Notes: generated by a model from the sequence alone, not told the origin. DNA of 64,000 bases from Streptomyces kurssanovii (GCF_014649695.1 NZ_BMTN01000001.1:310001-374000); one strand, 5' to 3'; shown: positions 7,726-16,907, counted from the stretch's first letter. Numbers and translations are program-made.

Positions 7726-10700
7726 TCACGGAGGCGGGGCGCTCAAGTCACATCGGACCAGTGATGGGCCGGACGCCACGACCACCACTGACTCGCTGCA
7801 GGCCAGCGCCGTACCGGGGTGGAGCAGAGGGTGTGGTGGACCGTACTCGTGCCAGGAGGACGGGTCCCAGGTCCGGACGGTCGCGTCCGTCCCGGTCGTC
7901 ACCACCACCGGACCGGTGGCACCCGTGATCACCCCGACTCCGCGGACTCCGCCGGCGTGCGCCGCCAGCGGCTCCGCGAGGTCCTCGGAGGTGTTCGCGT
8001 CCCAGATCCGCAGAGTGCCGTCGCCGCATGCGGCCAGCACGACGGTGCGACCGAGGACACCACCCAGCCAGACGTCGAACACAGCGTGACCGCCGGTCTC
8101 CAGCCACGGTCCCGACTGCTCGAAGGACGCCCCGTCCCACATCCTGACGTGTCCGTCCAGGCATCCGGTGACAAGGACGTCCCGGTCCCGCACCGTTCCC
8201 AGCGTGACGCTCAGCACGGCGTCACCATGACGACTGAGCGTCCCGAACAGCGGCTCGTTGAGCACCTTGGTGCTTGCGCTGTCCGCCCAGTCGCCGGAGG
8301 CGAAGACATAGAGGGAGTGGTACCGGTGGCGACGGTACTGGCCGGCCGCGGCCCCGACGACGACACTGCGCCCCGCCAGGGATCCGGCGGCCACCGCCGT
8401 CATCCGGCAACTGGCCTGCAGGGGCTCGACGATCCCGCCGAACGGTCGCCCGACCGCGTGGCCCGTCTCCGCGTCGAACAGCCGGATCAACTGATCCGTC
8501 GAGCAGGAGGCGACCAGGGTGCGTACCGTCCCCGCCACCGGCAGTTCCGCCGCTGCCACCCCGGTGACCTCACCGTCGTGATGGCGCGGAAAGAGGTGGC
8601 GGCTCCCGCCGGACTCCACGCTCAACGCTCCGACGTTGCCCGACGTGTCGCCGCCCACCACCAGCAGGTCCCCGTCCCGATCGCGCGGAGACCGCGCTAG
8701 GCACAGACCGGCGACGGCTCCGGCGAAGCGCGTCGGCCGTCGGTCGGCGTGGTGGCGGCGCAGGTCCCAGAGGTGGACGGCACCGTCCCCGCCGGCCGAG
8801 AGGAGCACTTCTCGTCCGCGGACGACGCCGAGGGCGAGATCCGACACGGCGCCGAAGTGCGCGGTGAAGGACATGGTCGGCTCAGTGGTGACCGTGACCC
8901 CGTCCTCGTCCGACACCACGGTCCTGATCTCGATTTCCCCCCGCTTGTTGCCGATGGAGACCGCGGTGCCGCCACCCATCGGGCCGCACAGGACCGTTCT
9001 GCTCTCCCGGGTCGCCCGTTCACTGCCCATCAGCATGCGGCCGACCCTCGTACCACGTTCGAGATCCACGAGCAGCATCTCGTCCATCGTTGTCGGGTTC
9101 GCCGCGACCACGACCGCCATGTCGTCGCTCTTGTCGCCGTCGGCTTGCGGCTGTGCCAGGTGTCCGCCGCCGTACGGCCAGAGCCCGACACCGGTGTCGT
9201 CCGCGAGCAGAGGGCTCGCCCCGATCACACTGTGTCTGACGCTGCCGGACTCGTCGTGGAGGACCAGTTCGGAAACCCTGGTCTCGTACTCGCGTTCGGC
9301 GCGGCCCCAGATGACGTACATCCGGCGGGCGGTTTCATCGCCGACAGTCCGGGCGACCCAGGTCCGTCCCTCCTGCCGGGGAACGGGGAATCCCCGCCCG
9401 ATCGGACGGAGGACCCCCTCGTCGAGGGGCTCCCCCCACCAGATTCCGAAGGTGTCGTCCATGACGAACAGCAGACGGAGGCCGGTGGTGAAGCCGAACA
9501 GCTTCACCCCGACGGGCCGCGCGGGTGACAGGTCGAACTCGGCGACCGGGGTCATCGTGCCCGCGTCCCACACCCGCACCCAGCCGTCGGCACACGCCGA
9601 CGCGACGACGTCGCGGGTACTGCCGTCGGGCTCGGAGACGGCAACCGCGTCGACCGAGAGCACCGGCTTGGGCTGCACGGGCAGGGACCGGTACCGGCTC
9701 ACCACGGAGGTCGCCCACCTCACCCTCACACCGCAGGTGCCGGCACCGCTGAACGCGAGCTCGGACGGGTCGTGCCCCAGGTGGAGCGCCGTCAGTGCGA
9801 GGAGCGCACTCCGGGCGGACCGTTGACGCGGCGGGTCACCCCGTCCGGTGATCTGGCGCACAACGTCCAGGACGGCGTCGGCCCGCTCGCTCGCGTGGAA
9901 CCGCTCGGTGACGAACAGCAGCCGGTCCAGGTCGGCCACCTCCACGTACCCGGGGCTGAGCAGGAGCCCTTCGAGCGTTTCGTCGGCGACAGCGGCAGCG
10001 TGGTCGGCGGCGTGCCGCCGGAGGTAGGGGTGGGAATGGCCCCAGTCGGGGGAGCCCGCGGCGGTGGTGGGGACGGCGTCGAGGAACGCGCGGTGGAGGG
10101 TGCCGGGGTCGACGAGCGGGGCGGTGTGGTCGGTGAGCGCCTGATGGAAGTAGCGGTAGAGGAGGCGCTGGTCGGAGTCGGGCGTGGTGCGCAGGTAGAA
10201 GGCGGCCTTGCGCAGGGCGCGGCGGGTGTCGGTCAGCTGGGGTGTCGGGTGTCCTGGGGCGGGCGGCCGGTGGGCGAGAGCGGCGGCGTGGACTAGGTCG
10301 AGGGGCATGCCCCGGCCGCGGGCGTGGCCGAGGACGTCCAGAACGGGACGGATCCAGGGGTCGTTGGCGGAGAGGGTGCCGACGTGCAGGTCGAATACGT
10401 TGACGACGGTGCAGGGCGGGTCGATCAGCTCGTGTGACGGAGCGGTGCGCAGGTGCTCCGCGTACAGACCGGCGACAAGGAAGGCGCCGTGGTCGGTGTA
10501 CCGGGCGAGCCGGTCCGCGATGCGGCGGACGCGTTCACGGGCGTCGGGGTCACGGGGGCGCAGAAGTTTGCGCAGGTAGGCGTCGAGGTCGCCGGCGAGC
10601 ACGCGACGTTCGGCGTCGTTCGCGGGGTCGAGGTCGAGCCGGGCCGCGGGGTTCTCGGCCAGATGCCGGCGCAGGGCCGGCAGGGAGTCCCACCATGGCC

Positions 10701-12120
10701 GGGCTCCGATGACGACCCGGCAGTCGGCCAGGTCGGGAGCGGTGGCCAGGGGCAGGAGAAGTTCGTTGAGCACGGCCGCGGGATCCATGGCCTCGTCGAG
10801 GGCGTCCAGGATCACGAGGACGTCCCCTGCGGTCTCGAGCTCCGCGAGCAGCGCCGCAGTTGCGGCGTGGCCGGGATCGGCGCCTTCCGACGGCGCGGCT
10901 GCGGGGCTGTGCTCGCGCTGCCGGTGGAGTTGGCGGCGCAGGGAATCGGTGATCTGCTGAAGCGTGAGCTGGCGGGCGTGGACGGCCAGGACAGTGTCGG
11001 GCCGACGGGGATAGAAGTCCTCGACGAAGCGGGCGATGTGGTCGCCGATCCCCAGCAGCTCGGGGTGGAGCAGGCAGGCGGTCACGCCGAGGAGCGCGGA
11101 CTTGCCGCTGCCCGGGCCGCCGGTGATCACGAGTGACCGGCCCGTCGGCCCGGTGTCGCTGATCCAGTCCTGGATGCGACTCAGCTGTGAGGCACGGCCG
11201 GAGAACAGAACGGCGTTGACGTCGGAGTCACCCGCGGCACGGCCGGCGAAGTGCAGCGGGTCGAGGCCGGGTGAGCAGACGTCGGCGAGGTCACGCAGCG
11301 ACGGGTGCATGCCGGTGAGCTGGAGGGAGCGGGGATCGGGGTCGTGGTCGGGGTTGCGGAAGAACCGCGGTGACGGAGGTGCGGCCTGGGCGAGCGGAGT
11401 GCGTACGACGTCCTGGACGGGGCGTCCGGCCGCGCGGTCGGTGGCGGCGAGGTGCCGGTGGATCGCCTCCGCGAGGGTGGGGATAGGGACGTACTCCTCG
11501 CGCGGGCTGATGTCGAGGTCACCGTCCGCGAGATGGTGGAGGATCTCGACGGTGGCCGTGGTGAAGCGCGCCCCGAAGGCGAGGGAGCCGTCGGCACTGG
11601 CCCCGATGATCCACACGTTCCGTGCAGCGTTCTGCGGCCGTCGAGCGGCGAGGTCGGCGAGCTGCTGCTGGACGATGGCCTGCCCCGCGTGGCACACGTC
11701 CAGCAGGAACAGCACCGGCCGCCCACTGGCCTGCGCCGCCTCCTCGGCCTCCTCCACGAGTCCCCGGACACTGACACAGGTCCTGGCCGGCTTCCGTACG
11801 TCGCCCTGGATGGTCGCCAGGTACAGCGTGCCGGTGCCGGTCCCCACGATGCCGTGGCCGGCGAAGTGGACGATCAGCGGATCTCCCGGCGCGGTGTTCT
11901 CCTGCAGTTCCTCCCACGCCCGGGTGAACGCGTCGCGGGTGCAGTCGATCAGGGCGTCACCGGTCTCCGCGCCCGCTCGCATCATGGCGGAGGCCAGCTC
12001 GCGCACGGCCTGCCCGACGGACGGCAGGGGTGTGAAGGCGGTGACGCCCTCGGTCAGGTCGTCCTCACTCTCGTACGGTTCGGGAAAACCGCCCACCCCT
12101 GCCACCAGTGCTCTGACCAC
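7726..12120 (-). CDS. Caspase-like protease - STAND ATPase - WD40 repeat protein
   Basis: About 1464 residues from the GTG at 12120, chosen because AGGAGGGAGG lies just upstream. N-terminal peptidase C14-like domain: catalytic His in HFAGHG (about residue 89) and catalytic Cys in LLDVCHAG (about 143), so the dyad is intact. Central STAND/NACHT-type ATPase: P-loop GGPGSGKS (about 334-341) and Walker B with acidic tail VLVILDALDEAMD (about 435-447). The C-terminal 650 residues form WD40 repeats, recognisable by WVRVWD, AVHLWD, LIRLFD, HVRMWD, TLRIWD and TVRTWD. In this architecture the repeats are thought to sense a ligand, the ATPase oligomerises, and the protease is the effector; such proteins are linked to programmed death and phage immunity in multicellular bacteria. 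It follows the hydrolase gene by 87 bp on the same strand. The trigger is unknown. Confidence 0.9.
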   Translation of the reverse strand: MVRALVAGVGGFPEPYESEDDLTEGVTAFTPLPSVGQAVRELASAMMRAGAETGDALIDCTRDAFTRAWEELQENTAPGDPLIVHFAGHGIVGTGTGTLYLATIQGDVRKPARTCVSVRGLVEEAEEAAQASGRPVLFLLDVCHAGQAIVQQQLADLAARRPQNAARNVWIIGASADGSLAFGARFTTATVEILHHLADGDLDISPREEYVPIPTLAEAIHRHLAATDRAAGRPVQDVVRTPLAQAAPPSPRFFRNPDHDPDPRSLQLTGMHPSLRDLADVCSPGLDPLHFAGRAAGDSDVNAVLFSGRASQLSRIQDWISDTGPTGRSLVITGGPGSGKSALLGVTACLLHPELLGIGDHIARFVEDFYPRRPDTVLAVHARQLTLQQITDSLRRQLHRQREHSPAAAPSEGADPGHAATAALLAELETAGDVLVILDALDEAMDPAAVLNELLLPLATAPDLADCRVVIGARPWWDSLPALRRHLAENPAARLDLDPANDAERRVLAGDLDAYLRKLLRPRDPDARERVRRIADRLARYTDHGAFLVAGLYAEHLRTAPSHELIDPPCTVVNVFDLHVGTLSANDPWIRPVLDVLGHARGRGMPLDLVHAAALAHRPPAPGHPTPQLTDTRRALRKAAFYLRTTPDSDQRLLYRYFHQALTDHTAPLVDPGTLHRAFLDAVPTTAAGSPDWGHSHPYLRRHAADHAAAVADETLEGLLLSPGYVEVADLDRLLFVTERFHASERADAVLDVVRQITGRGDPPRQRSARSALLALTALHLGHDPSELAFSGAGTCGVRVRWATSVVSRYRSLPVQPKPVLSVDAVAVSEPDGSTRDVVASACADGWVRVWDAGTMTPVAEFDLSPARPVGVKLFGFTTGLRLLFVMDDTFGIWWGEPLDEGVLRPIGRGFPVPRQEGRTWVARTVGDETARRMYVIWGRAEREYETRVSELVLHDESGSVRHSVIGASPLLADDTGVGLWPYGGGHLAQPQADGDKSDDMAVVVAANPTTMDEMLLVDLERGTRVGRMLMGSERATRESRTVLCGPMGGGTAVSIGNKRGEIEIRTVVSDEDGVTVTTEPTMSFTAHFGAVSDLALGVVRGREVLLSAGGDGAVHLWDLRRHHADRRPTRFAGAVAGLCLARSPRDRDGDLLVVGGDTSGNVGALSVESGGSRHLFPRHHDGEVTGVAAAELPVAGTVRTLVASCSTDQLIRLFDAETGHAVGRPFGGIVEPLQASCRMTAVAAGSLAGRSVVVGAAAGQYRRHRYHSLYVFASGDWADSASTKVLNEPLFGTLSRHGDAVLSVTLGTVRDRDVLVTGCLDGHVRMWDGASFEQSGPWLETGGHAVFDVWLGGVLGRTVVLAACGDGTLRIWDANTSEDLAEPLAAHAGGVRGVGVITGATGPVVVTTGTDATVRTWDPSSWHEYGPPHPLLHPGTALACSESVVVVASGPSLVRCDLSAPPP

Positions 12121-12207
12121 CGTGCCTCCCTCCTGTGATCTGCGACGGCGGGTCGCCCCGCGCCCACCAGCCGACGCTGACCGCACGCAACTCGCTGTGA
12201 CGGTGTG

Positions 12208-13086
12208 TCAAGAAATGTAGGGAAGGACGGCCGCTGCCAGCAGGCCATGGGCCAGATACGTCCCGAAACCGTGGAAGCCGAGTCCGTTGTCGCAGATCTC
12301 GTCCTGGTCGACGGGAAAGACGGCGGAGAGCCCGGGCGGGACGGCGATCAGGTCGCCGACATCGGCGATGTTCACCCACCGCTTCACCCCCGCGGGTCTG
12401 GCTCCCTTCCCCGCGCGCAGGGAGGGGTCGAGGCGACGGGCGAGCGAGGGGACCCGCAGCGGAGAGCCAAGGGTGACGAGCAGGTCGACGCCGAGCTCCG
12501 GATCGGCGTGCAGGGTCTCGTAGGTGATGTAGGAGCCGAGCGAGTGCGCGATCACCACCGGCGGCGCCTCGCGGCGGATCACCCCGGCGATCCGCTCGCG
12601 GACCAGGCGCCGCCGGTCCGGCCACGCGGTGTAGGCCTCCGCCTCGCGCAGGTTCGCCACGACGGCCCGCTCCAGACGGCCGACCGTCTGTTCCCGCAGC
12701 AACCCGGTCAGGCGGCCGCCGCGCTCGTCGACCAGCTTGCCGAGCATCCATCTCACCGGTGCCAGCGCCAGGTTCTGCGCGTCCTCGGGAACCACCGCCC
12801 CGGCGGCCGCGAGCCACTCCGAGACCTCCTGCAACTCCCGCTGGTCGAGGTCGTCGAAGCTTGCCCTGTCGCGGGCCGACTGGCTCTCCTCCGGCAGTTC
12901 CGGCCGCAGCAGATCCGCGTAGTAAGCCACCGCCAGCTCCGGCGTCCGTACCTCCGCCGACATCTTGGCGAGGCCCTGGGCCAGTCTGGGCCCCCAGTCC
13001 GCCGCCCGGCGCGCCGCGGCATCCCCCGGGGCCATACCCCGAATGTGGTTGAAAACGCCGTGGATCACGACAACTGGCGCCATCAT
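12208..13086 (-). CDS. Alpha/beta hydrolase paired with the caspase-STAND gene
   Basis: 292 residues from ATG 13086 (GATAGGGGGC upstream); the longer open frame lacks a ribosome site. It begins VVVIHGVFNHIRG (oxyanion-hole region). The nucleophile elbow is AHSLGS with Ser182, a probable acidic residue lies in NIADVGDLIAVPP (242-247), and the probable catalytic His is 272 in LGFHGFG. The layout is that of a soluble esterase, lipase or peptidase with an intact triad; no signal peptide or membrane segment is seen. It is the first gene of a two-gene unit with the caspase-like protein 87 bp downstream. The partnership suggests it is an effector, a protease substrate or a regulator of that system; this is inference from position only. 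Confidence 0.82.
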   Translation of the reverse strand: MMAPVVVIHGVFNHIRGMAPGDAAARRAADWGPRLAQGLAKMSAEVRTPELAVAYYADLLRPELPEESQSARDRASFDDLDQRELQEVSEWLAAAGAVVPEDAQNLALAPVRWMLGKLVDERGGRLTGLLREQTVGRLERAVVANLREAEAYTAWPDRRRLVRERIAGVIRREAPPVVIAHSLGSYITYETLHADPELGVDLLVTLGSPLRVPSLARRLDPSLRAGKGARPAGVKRWVNIADVGDLIAVPPGLSAVFPVDQDEICDNGLGFHGFGTYLAHGLLAAAVLPYIS

Positions 13087-13344
13087 GCCCCCTATCGCCC
13101 CGCGACCGCCCCCAGCCGCCCACCCAGCTCTCCCACCAACCTCTACCCATCCCTCACGGCGCGGCACACCACCGCGGGAGGCGGCCCTGAGGAACGTGAC
13201 CAGCGGTGACGCGCTGCTTCCACCGGTTCGTACGAGGTGGGCGCGGGCGCTGTACGGGACGGTACGCGGGAGGGGCGTCGCTCGGGTGAGGGAACAACTC
13301 GAGGGCGCCACGCCGACGGTGAGGACCGGAATGACCGACGCGCG

Positions 13345-14124
13345 CTATGGGCATGCCGATGCCGTGGTGGTCCACAGCCGGGCCAGTGGCCGCGCCACTC
13401 CCACCGCACCGGCCACCAGCACCGGCGAGTCGAACCAGAACGCGCGTCCGTCCGCGCCGAGCACCGCCCGTCCCCGGTCCCGGCAGAGCGCCACCCCCGC
13501 CGCGACGTCCCACGGCTTGGGCGCGACGCACACGCACGCGTCCAGCCAGCCCTCCGCCACGCCCACCAGGTCGAGGGCCATGGAGCCCTGCATCCGGACC
13601 CGGTAGGCCTTGTCCTGGACGCGGTCGAGGAAGCGGCGGGGGCCGCCGCGGGCCGAGCCGGTGCCCGACACGCCCACGACCGCGCGGGCCAGGTCGTCGG
13701 CCGACGGCACATGTGCCTTATTCGGGAGCGGTGTCGTCCATCGCCGGCCGAGGGCGGGGGCGTGCACCACGCCCACCCGCGGTTCGCCGTCCTGGACGTA
13801 GGCGAGCGACACGGCGTACATCGGCCCGCCCCGCGCGAAGTTCATCGTGCCGTCGATCGGGTCCAGCAGCCAGCACCGCGCGGGCAGCGGCAGTGGCCCG
13901 CCCGCCGTCGCCGATTCCTCACCGAAGACCGGGATCTCCGGTGTACGGGCCGCCAGCACCCTCGTGACCCGGGCCTCCACCTCGACGTCCGCCGCCGTCA
14001 CCTCCTCGCCCGACGCCTTGAAGCGTGCGGTGGACCACTCCCCGCCGGCCGCAGCCAGCCAGCCGACCGCGGCGTCCACGGCCTCCTCGGCGACGGGCAG
14101 CAGCTCGCCGCTCAGGTCGATCAC
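13345..14124 (-). CDS. Inositol monophosphatase family protein
   Basis: 259 residues from the GTG at 14124. Metal-binding motifs of the Mg-dependent phosphatase superfamily are present: EE in FGEESA (about residues 73-74), DPIDGTMNF near 91-99 and PKPWDVAAG near 206-214. The enzyme should hydrolyse a small phosphomonoester such as inositol-1-phosphate, histidinol phosphate or 3'-phosphoadenosine 5'-phosphate; the substrate cannot be told from sequence. The GTG start overlaps the TGA of the upstream ligase-like gene by 4 bp (GTGA), so the two are translationally coupled. It is the third gene of a tight kinase - ligase-like - phosphatase cluster. Confidence 0.88.
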   Translation of the reverse strand: MIDLSGELLPVAEEAVDAAVGWLAAAGGEWSTARFKASGEEVTAADVEVEARVTRVLAARTPEIPVFGEESATAGGPLPLPARCWLLDPIDGTMNFARGGPMYAVSLAYVQDGEPRVGVVHAPALGRRWTTPLPNKAHVPSADDLARAVVGVSGTGSARGGPRRFLDRVQDKAYRVRMQGSMALDLVGVAEGWLDACVCVAPKPWDVAAGVALCRDRGRAVLGADGRAFWFDSPVLVAGAVGVARPLARLWTTTASACP

Positions 14125-14756
14125 GCCGGGGCCAGGGGGAGTTCCAGCAGCGTCTGGGCGTGGGCGCCGTGCTGCCCCATGACGTAGAAGCTGAGCCGGT
14201 CGAAGACCCATTCCTTGGGCAGGGCGACCCGGTCCTGCGCGGTGCGGACCAGCTCCAGGGCGGTTTCCTCCTCGGCACGGCCCAGCGTGATGTGCGGGGC
14301 GTACGCGTCCCCCGTGTAGCGGTAGCCGTAACTCTCGTAGCTCGCCCGCTCGTTCTCCGTGAAGCGGGCGACGTCCTTGCCGCCGTCGAAAGCCGCCCGG
14401 TCGAGGTGTGGTGCCAGCGCCGCCAACGTGGCCTTCTGCAGCGCTTCGAGGAGCGGCGGACGCTCCAGGGCGAGGAACAGCCATCCCGTGGGCTGGTAGA
14501 CCACGCCCGTACTGGACAGCGACACCTCGCCCCGCAGCCCGCCTTCGGCCGCCGACCCACCGATCGACTCCAGCGCCTTCGCCGGATCGAGAGAGTCCGC
14601 GAACGGGCCCTGGAAGACGGTGACATGAGGCAGATTGCCCTCCGGATGCAACGGAGGCTGCAGAGCGGTCCCACCGCCCATGTCCCGCTGCAGTTGTACG
14701 GCGGCACGCAGATGGTCCGCTCGTGGAAGCAGTGCGACACCGAGCCATCTCGTCAC
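14121..14756 (-). CDS. 2'-5' RNA ligase / cyclic phosphodiesterase-like (2H) protein
   Basis: 211 residues from the GTG at 14756, in a 4-bp GTGA overlap with the upstream kinase stop. Two H-x-T/S-type motifs define the 2H phosphoesterase fold: PHVTVFQG (about residues 42-49) and PHITLGRAE (about 163-171). Members open 2',3'-cyclic phosphates or join RNA ends; some act on nucleotide cyclic phosphates. Coupled at both ends to neighbours that handle sugar or inositol phosphates, it probably belongs to a small phosphoester-processing set rather than RNA repair. The exact substrate is unknown. Confidence 0.8.
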   Translation of the reverse strand: MTRWLGVALLPRADHLRAAVQLQRDMGGGTALQPPLHPEGNLPHVTVFQGPFADSLDPAKALESIGGSAAEGGLRGEVSLSSTGVVYQPTGWLFLALERPPLLEALQKATLAALAPHLDRAAFDGGKDVARFTENERASYESYGYRYTGDAYAPHITLGRAEEETALELVRTAQDRVALPKEWVFDRLSFYVMGQHGAHAQTLLELPLAPA

Positions 14757-15508
14757 GGGTGAGCTCCTATTTCCTTGATCACGTGCAGTGCCGCGTCCAG
14801 TCCGCGCCGCATGCAGGCCGCCGGCGACTCGCCGTGCAGCCACCCCGCGACGGCGCCCGCGTCGAACGCGTCGCCTCCGCCCGTCCGGTCCACGGGTTGT
14901 ACGGGGACGGTCGGCTCGTGGATCAGTTCCCCGTCGGCAGTGGCCCACACGGCGCCCTCGGCACCCATGGTCACTATCACATCACCCGCTACCGCTTCAG
15001 CGATGCGCAGCGCCGTCTCGGAGGTGTCGGCCGCGCCGCGGGCGTACGGCAGGCGGGCAGCCTCATCGGCGTTCATGAAGTTGAGCGACGCCCCACGCGC
15101 GAGCGGGCGCATGTCCCGGCCGTTCCACTCGACGGAGACGCCGCGCCCGGCCCGGTGCGCGAGGTCGACGACCCGTGCGAGCGACGGTGTGGGTTCGCCC
15201 ACCACGTGGACGTGATCCGATCCGCGTACGTCGTCGTCCGTGACGGCGTCGAAAGCCAGACCACGGTCCGCGCCCGCGAACGTCAGCATCCGCTTGCCGC
15301 CGGCCGACGACAGGACGACGGCCATGCTTGTCAACGATCCCGTCTGCACCTGTACGAGTGACTTGTCGACACCTTGCGCACGCAGCAGCCCCAGGCACAT
15401 CGTGCCGGCCGTGTCGTCACCCACCGCGGACACCAGGCGGGCGGAGCACCCCTGACGCACGAGCCCGGCCGCCGTGTTGGACGCCGCGCCTCCTGGCAGA
15501 CGGTGCTT
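14753..15508 (-). pseudogene. PfkB-family sugar/nucleoside kinase lacking its N-terminus
   Basis: The C-terminal PfkB signature is intact (VDRTGGGDAFDAGAVAGWL, with catalytic Asp in GGGDAF), as is the earlier SAVGDDTAGT block. In frame, family-like sequence extends upstream to LPGGAASNTAAGL (ending near 15506). It then hits in-frame TGA codons at 15509-15511 and 15515-15517. The first 40 or so residues of a normal ribokinase-like enzyme, which form the lid and substrate site, are missing. A GTG at about 15460 could start a 235-residue product, but this would lack the PGGAAxN substrate-binding motif. Probably a truncated gene that still forms the head of the coupled operon. The breakpoint lies beside a LacI-type operator-like sequence. 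Confidence 0.7.
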
Positions 15509-15545
15509 TCACTGTCACGCTTTCATGTAATCGCTTCCTCCGATG
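15509..15545. promoter_or_regulatory. LacI-type operator-like sequence at the kinase breakpoint
   Basis: TGTAATCGCTTCCT at 15526-15539 fits most of the LacI-family sugar-regulator consensus TGnAAnCGnTTnCA. On the minus strand GGAGGAAGCGATTACATG looks like a ribosome site and start, but that frame stops after three codons. Two TGAAAGC copies follow. The pieces look like the control region and first codons of a sugar operon joined by deletion to the kinase body. Confidence 0.4.
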
Positions 15546-15705
15546 AGCCGTACTCCCCGGCGCGAAGCTGACTTTCCTTGCCATAGCCATGTCCTTGAGC
15601 GCTCAGCACCTTGGCTTGCGCCAACCCCTCTCGGCCGGATGCCGGGGGACGTGCGGCGCCTCAGGGCCAGGCGTGCCCGATCGACCACCACCCAGGGGGG
15701 AACCC

Positions 15706-16440
15706 ATGCGCCTGACCATGCCGAGCGGCAGTCCGGAAGGAATCCCGCTCACCGTCATGCCGTTCCGCGAGGACGCGGTCATCGGCACCATGTCGCTCGC
15801 GACGCTCGTACGCCTTGTGCCGTCCCCGCGTCAGGAGGAGGACCCAAGGCCGCGTCGGGGCACGACCGGCGGCACGCCGAGCTGCGCGCGACCGTGCAGC
15901 GGACGCTGAAGTCCCAGAAGGGCAAGAACATCCCGGCCTACGCCGAGTACATCGCCGCCGGCATCCTGGGCAAGCACGGCTCCGCCTGGTCCACGCCCCC
16001 GATCACGCTCTGGCACGCGGGCGAGATCGCCGCGATGAGCGACGAGCTGGTCCCCGACTCGGGCCTGCGGACGCTGACTGTCGCCCCGGACGCCATCGTG
16101 ATCGCCATCGACGGCGAGACCCAGACGACCGCCTGGCACGACATCTACCAGGACCCGGAATCCCTCGGCCTGACCTATACCGAGCTCAGTCGGCGGGTCC
16201 GCATCCCCTTCTAGTTCTACCTGGGGATCTCCCCGGCGGACGCGCGGCAGATCTTCTATGACCGCAACGTCAAGGGCATCGACGTCGCCAAGAACCTGGC
16301 CATGTCCATGGATCAGCGCGACCTCGCCACCCGCCTCGCCTACATCGTCGGCGAGAAGCTCGAGGTCGAGTCGGACTGGCCGAGAAGTTCTTCGGGCGGC
16401 AGCACGCCGGCCACCCGACGCGCTCGGCATCCAAAAAGTA
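15706..16440 (+). pseudogene. DndB-like (DGQHR-domain) gene, frameshifted and interrupted
   Basis: It starts at ATG 15706 behind AGGGGGG with MRLTMPSGSPEGIPLTVMPF. The frame shifts near 15838. Then IPAYAEYIAAGILGKHGSAW, VIAIDGETQTTAWHDIYQD and RVRIPF read to a TAG at 16212-16214. Sequence continues in the same frame as FYLGISPADARQIFYDRN and MSMDQRDLATRLA to about 16390 before homology fades. The order (DG-x-Q-like core, short connecting strand, ArqiFxDxN, MDxRD) is that of DndB and other DGQHR proteins, which regulate DNA phosphorothioation. The core reads DGETQ rather than DGQHR. Two lesions make it non-functional. No dndCDE genes are in the window. Confidence 0.55.
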
Positions 16441-16469
16441 AGGGGGCCGGGGAGCCACGGCTCGATAGC

Positions 16470-16907
16470 GTGACCGGCGTGACCTCTCAGCGGCTCGGCG
16501 GATCCTCGCGTACCCGGATGGCCGCCGCAGCGGCCGCGGTCCTGACGGTCGCGGCGGGGCTCGGGCTCAGGGCGATCGCGCAGGGAAGCGTCGCGAAGTA
16601 CGCGGGTGACGCCCTGTACACCGTTCTGCTCCTCACCCTCGTCGTGCTCGTGGCGCCCCGGTCGCGGCCCGTCGCGGCCGCCGGGGCGGCGCTCGCGTTC
16701 AGTTGGGCGGTCGAGTTGCTGCAACTCACCGGCGTGCCGGCCGAGTTGTCCGGGCGGAGCGTCGTCGCCCGGCTCGTCCTGGGGTCCACCTTCAATCCGC
16801 CCGACCTTCTCTGGTACGCCGTGGGCGCCGCCCTGGGATGGCTTGCCCACGCCTCGCTCGCTCGCCGGTCCGGCCCGCCTCCTGCTCCCGTCTCCGCCCG
16901 CGAGTAG
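16470..16907 (+). CDS. DUF2809 family small membrane protein
   Basis: About 145 residues from the GTG at 16470 (another in-frame GTG is at 16479; GGGGAGCC lies upstream of both). Four hydrophobic segments are visible (AAAAAVLTVAAGLGLRAIA, ALYTVLLLTLVVLVAP, AAGAALAFSWAVELLQLTG, LLWYAVGAALGWLAHASLA). The conserved-looking WAVELLQLTGVP and FNPPDLLWYAVGA blocks match DUF2809 proteins, whose role is unknown. It probably has its own promoter inside the decayed DndB-like sequence. Confidence 0.8.
   Translation: MTGVTSQRLGGSSRTRMAAAAAAVLTVAAGLGLRAIAQGSVAKYAGDALYTVLLLTLVVLVAPRSRPVAAAGAALAFSWAVELLQLTGVPAELSGRSVVARLVLGSTFNPPDLLWYAVGAALGWLAHASLARRSGPPPAPVSARE

Noticed and set aside
5499-7928. 809-codon plus-strand frame opposite the helicase
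   Set aside because: Composition typical of antisense shadow; the minus strand carries all helicase motifs.
1577-13086. Integrated element with tRNA-Leu as attachment site
   Set aside because: No integrase gene and no repeat of the tRNA 3' end was noticed downstream, so I call it a hotspot only.
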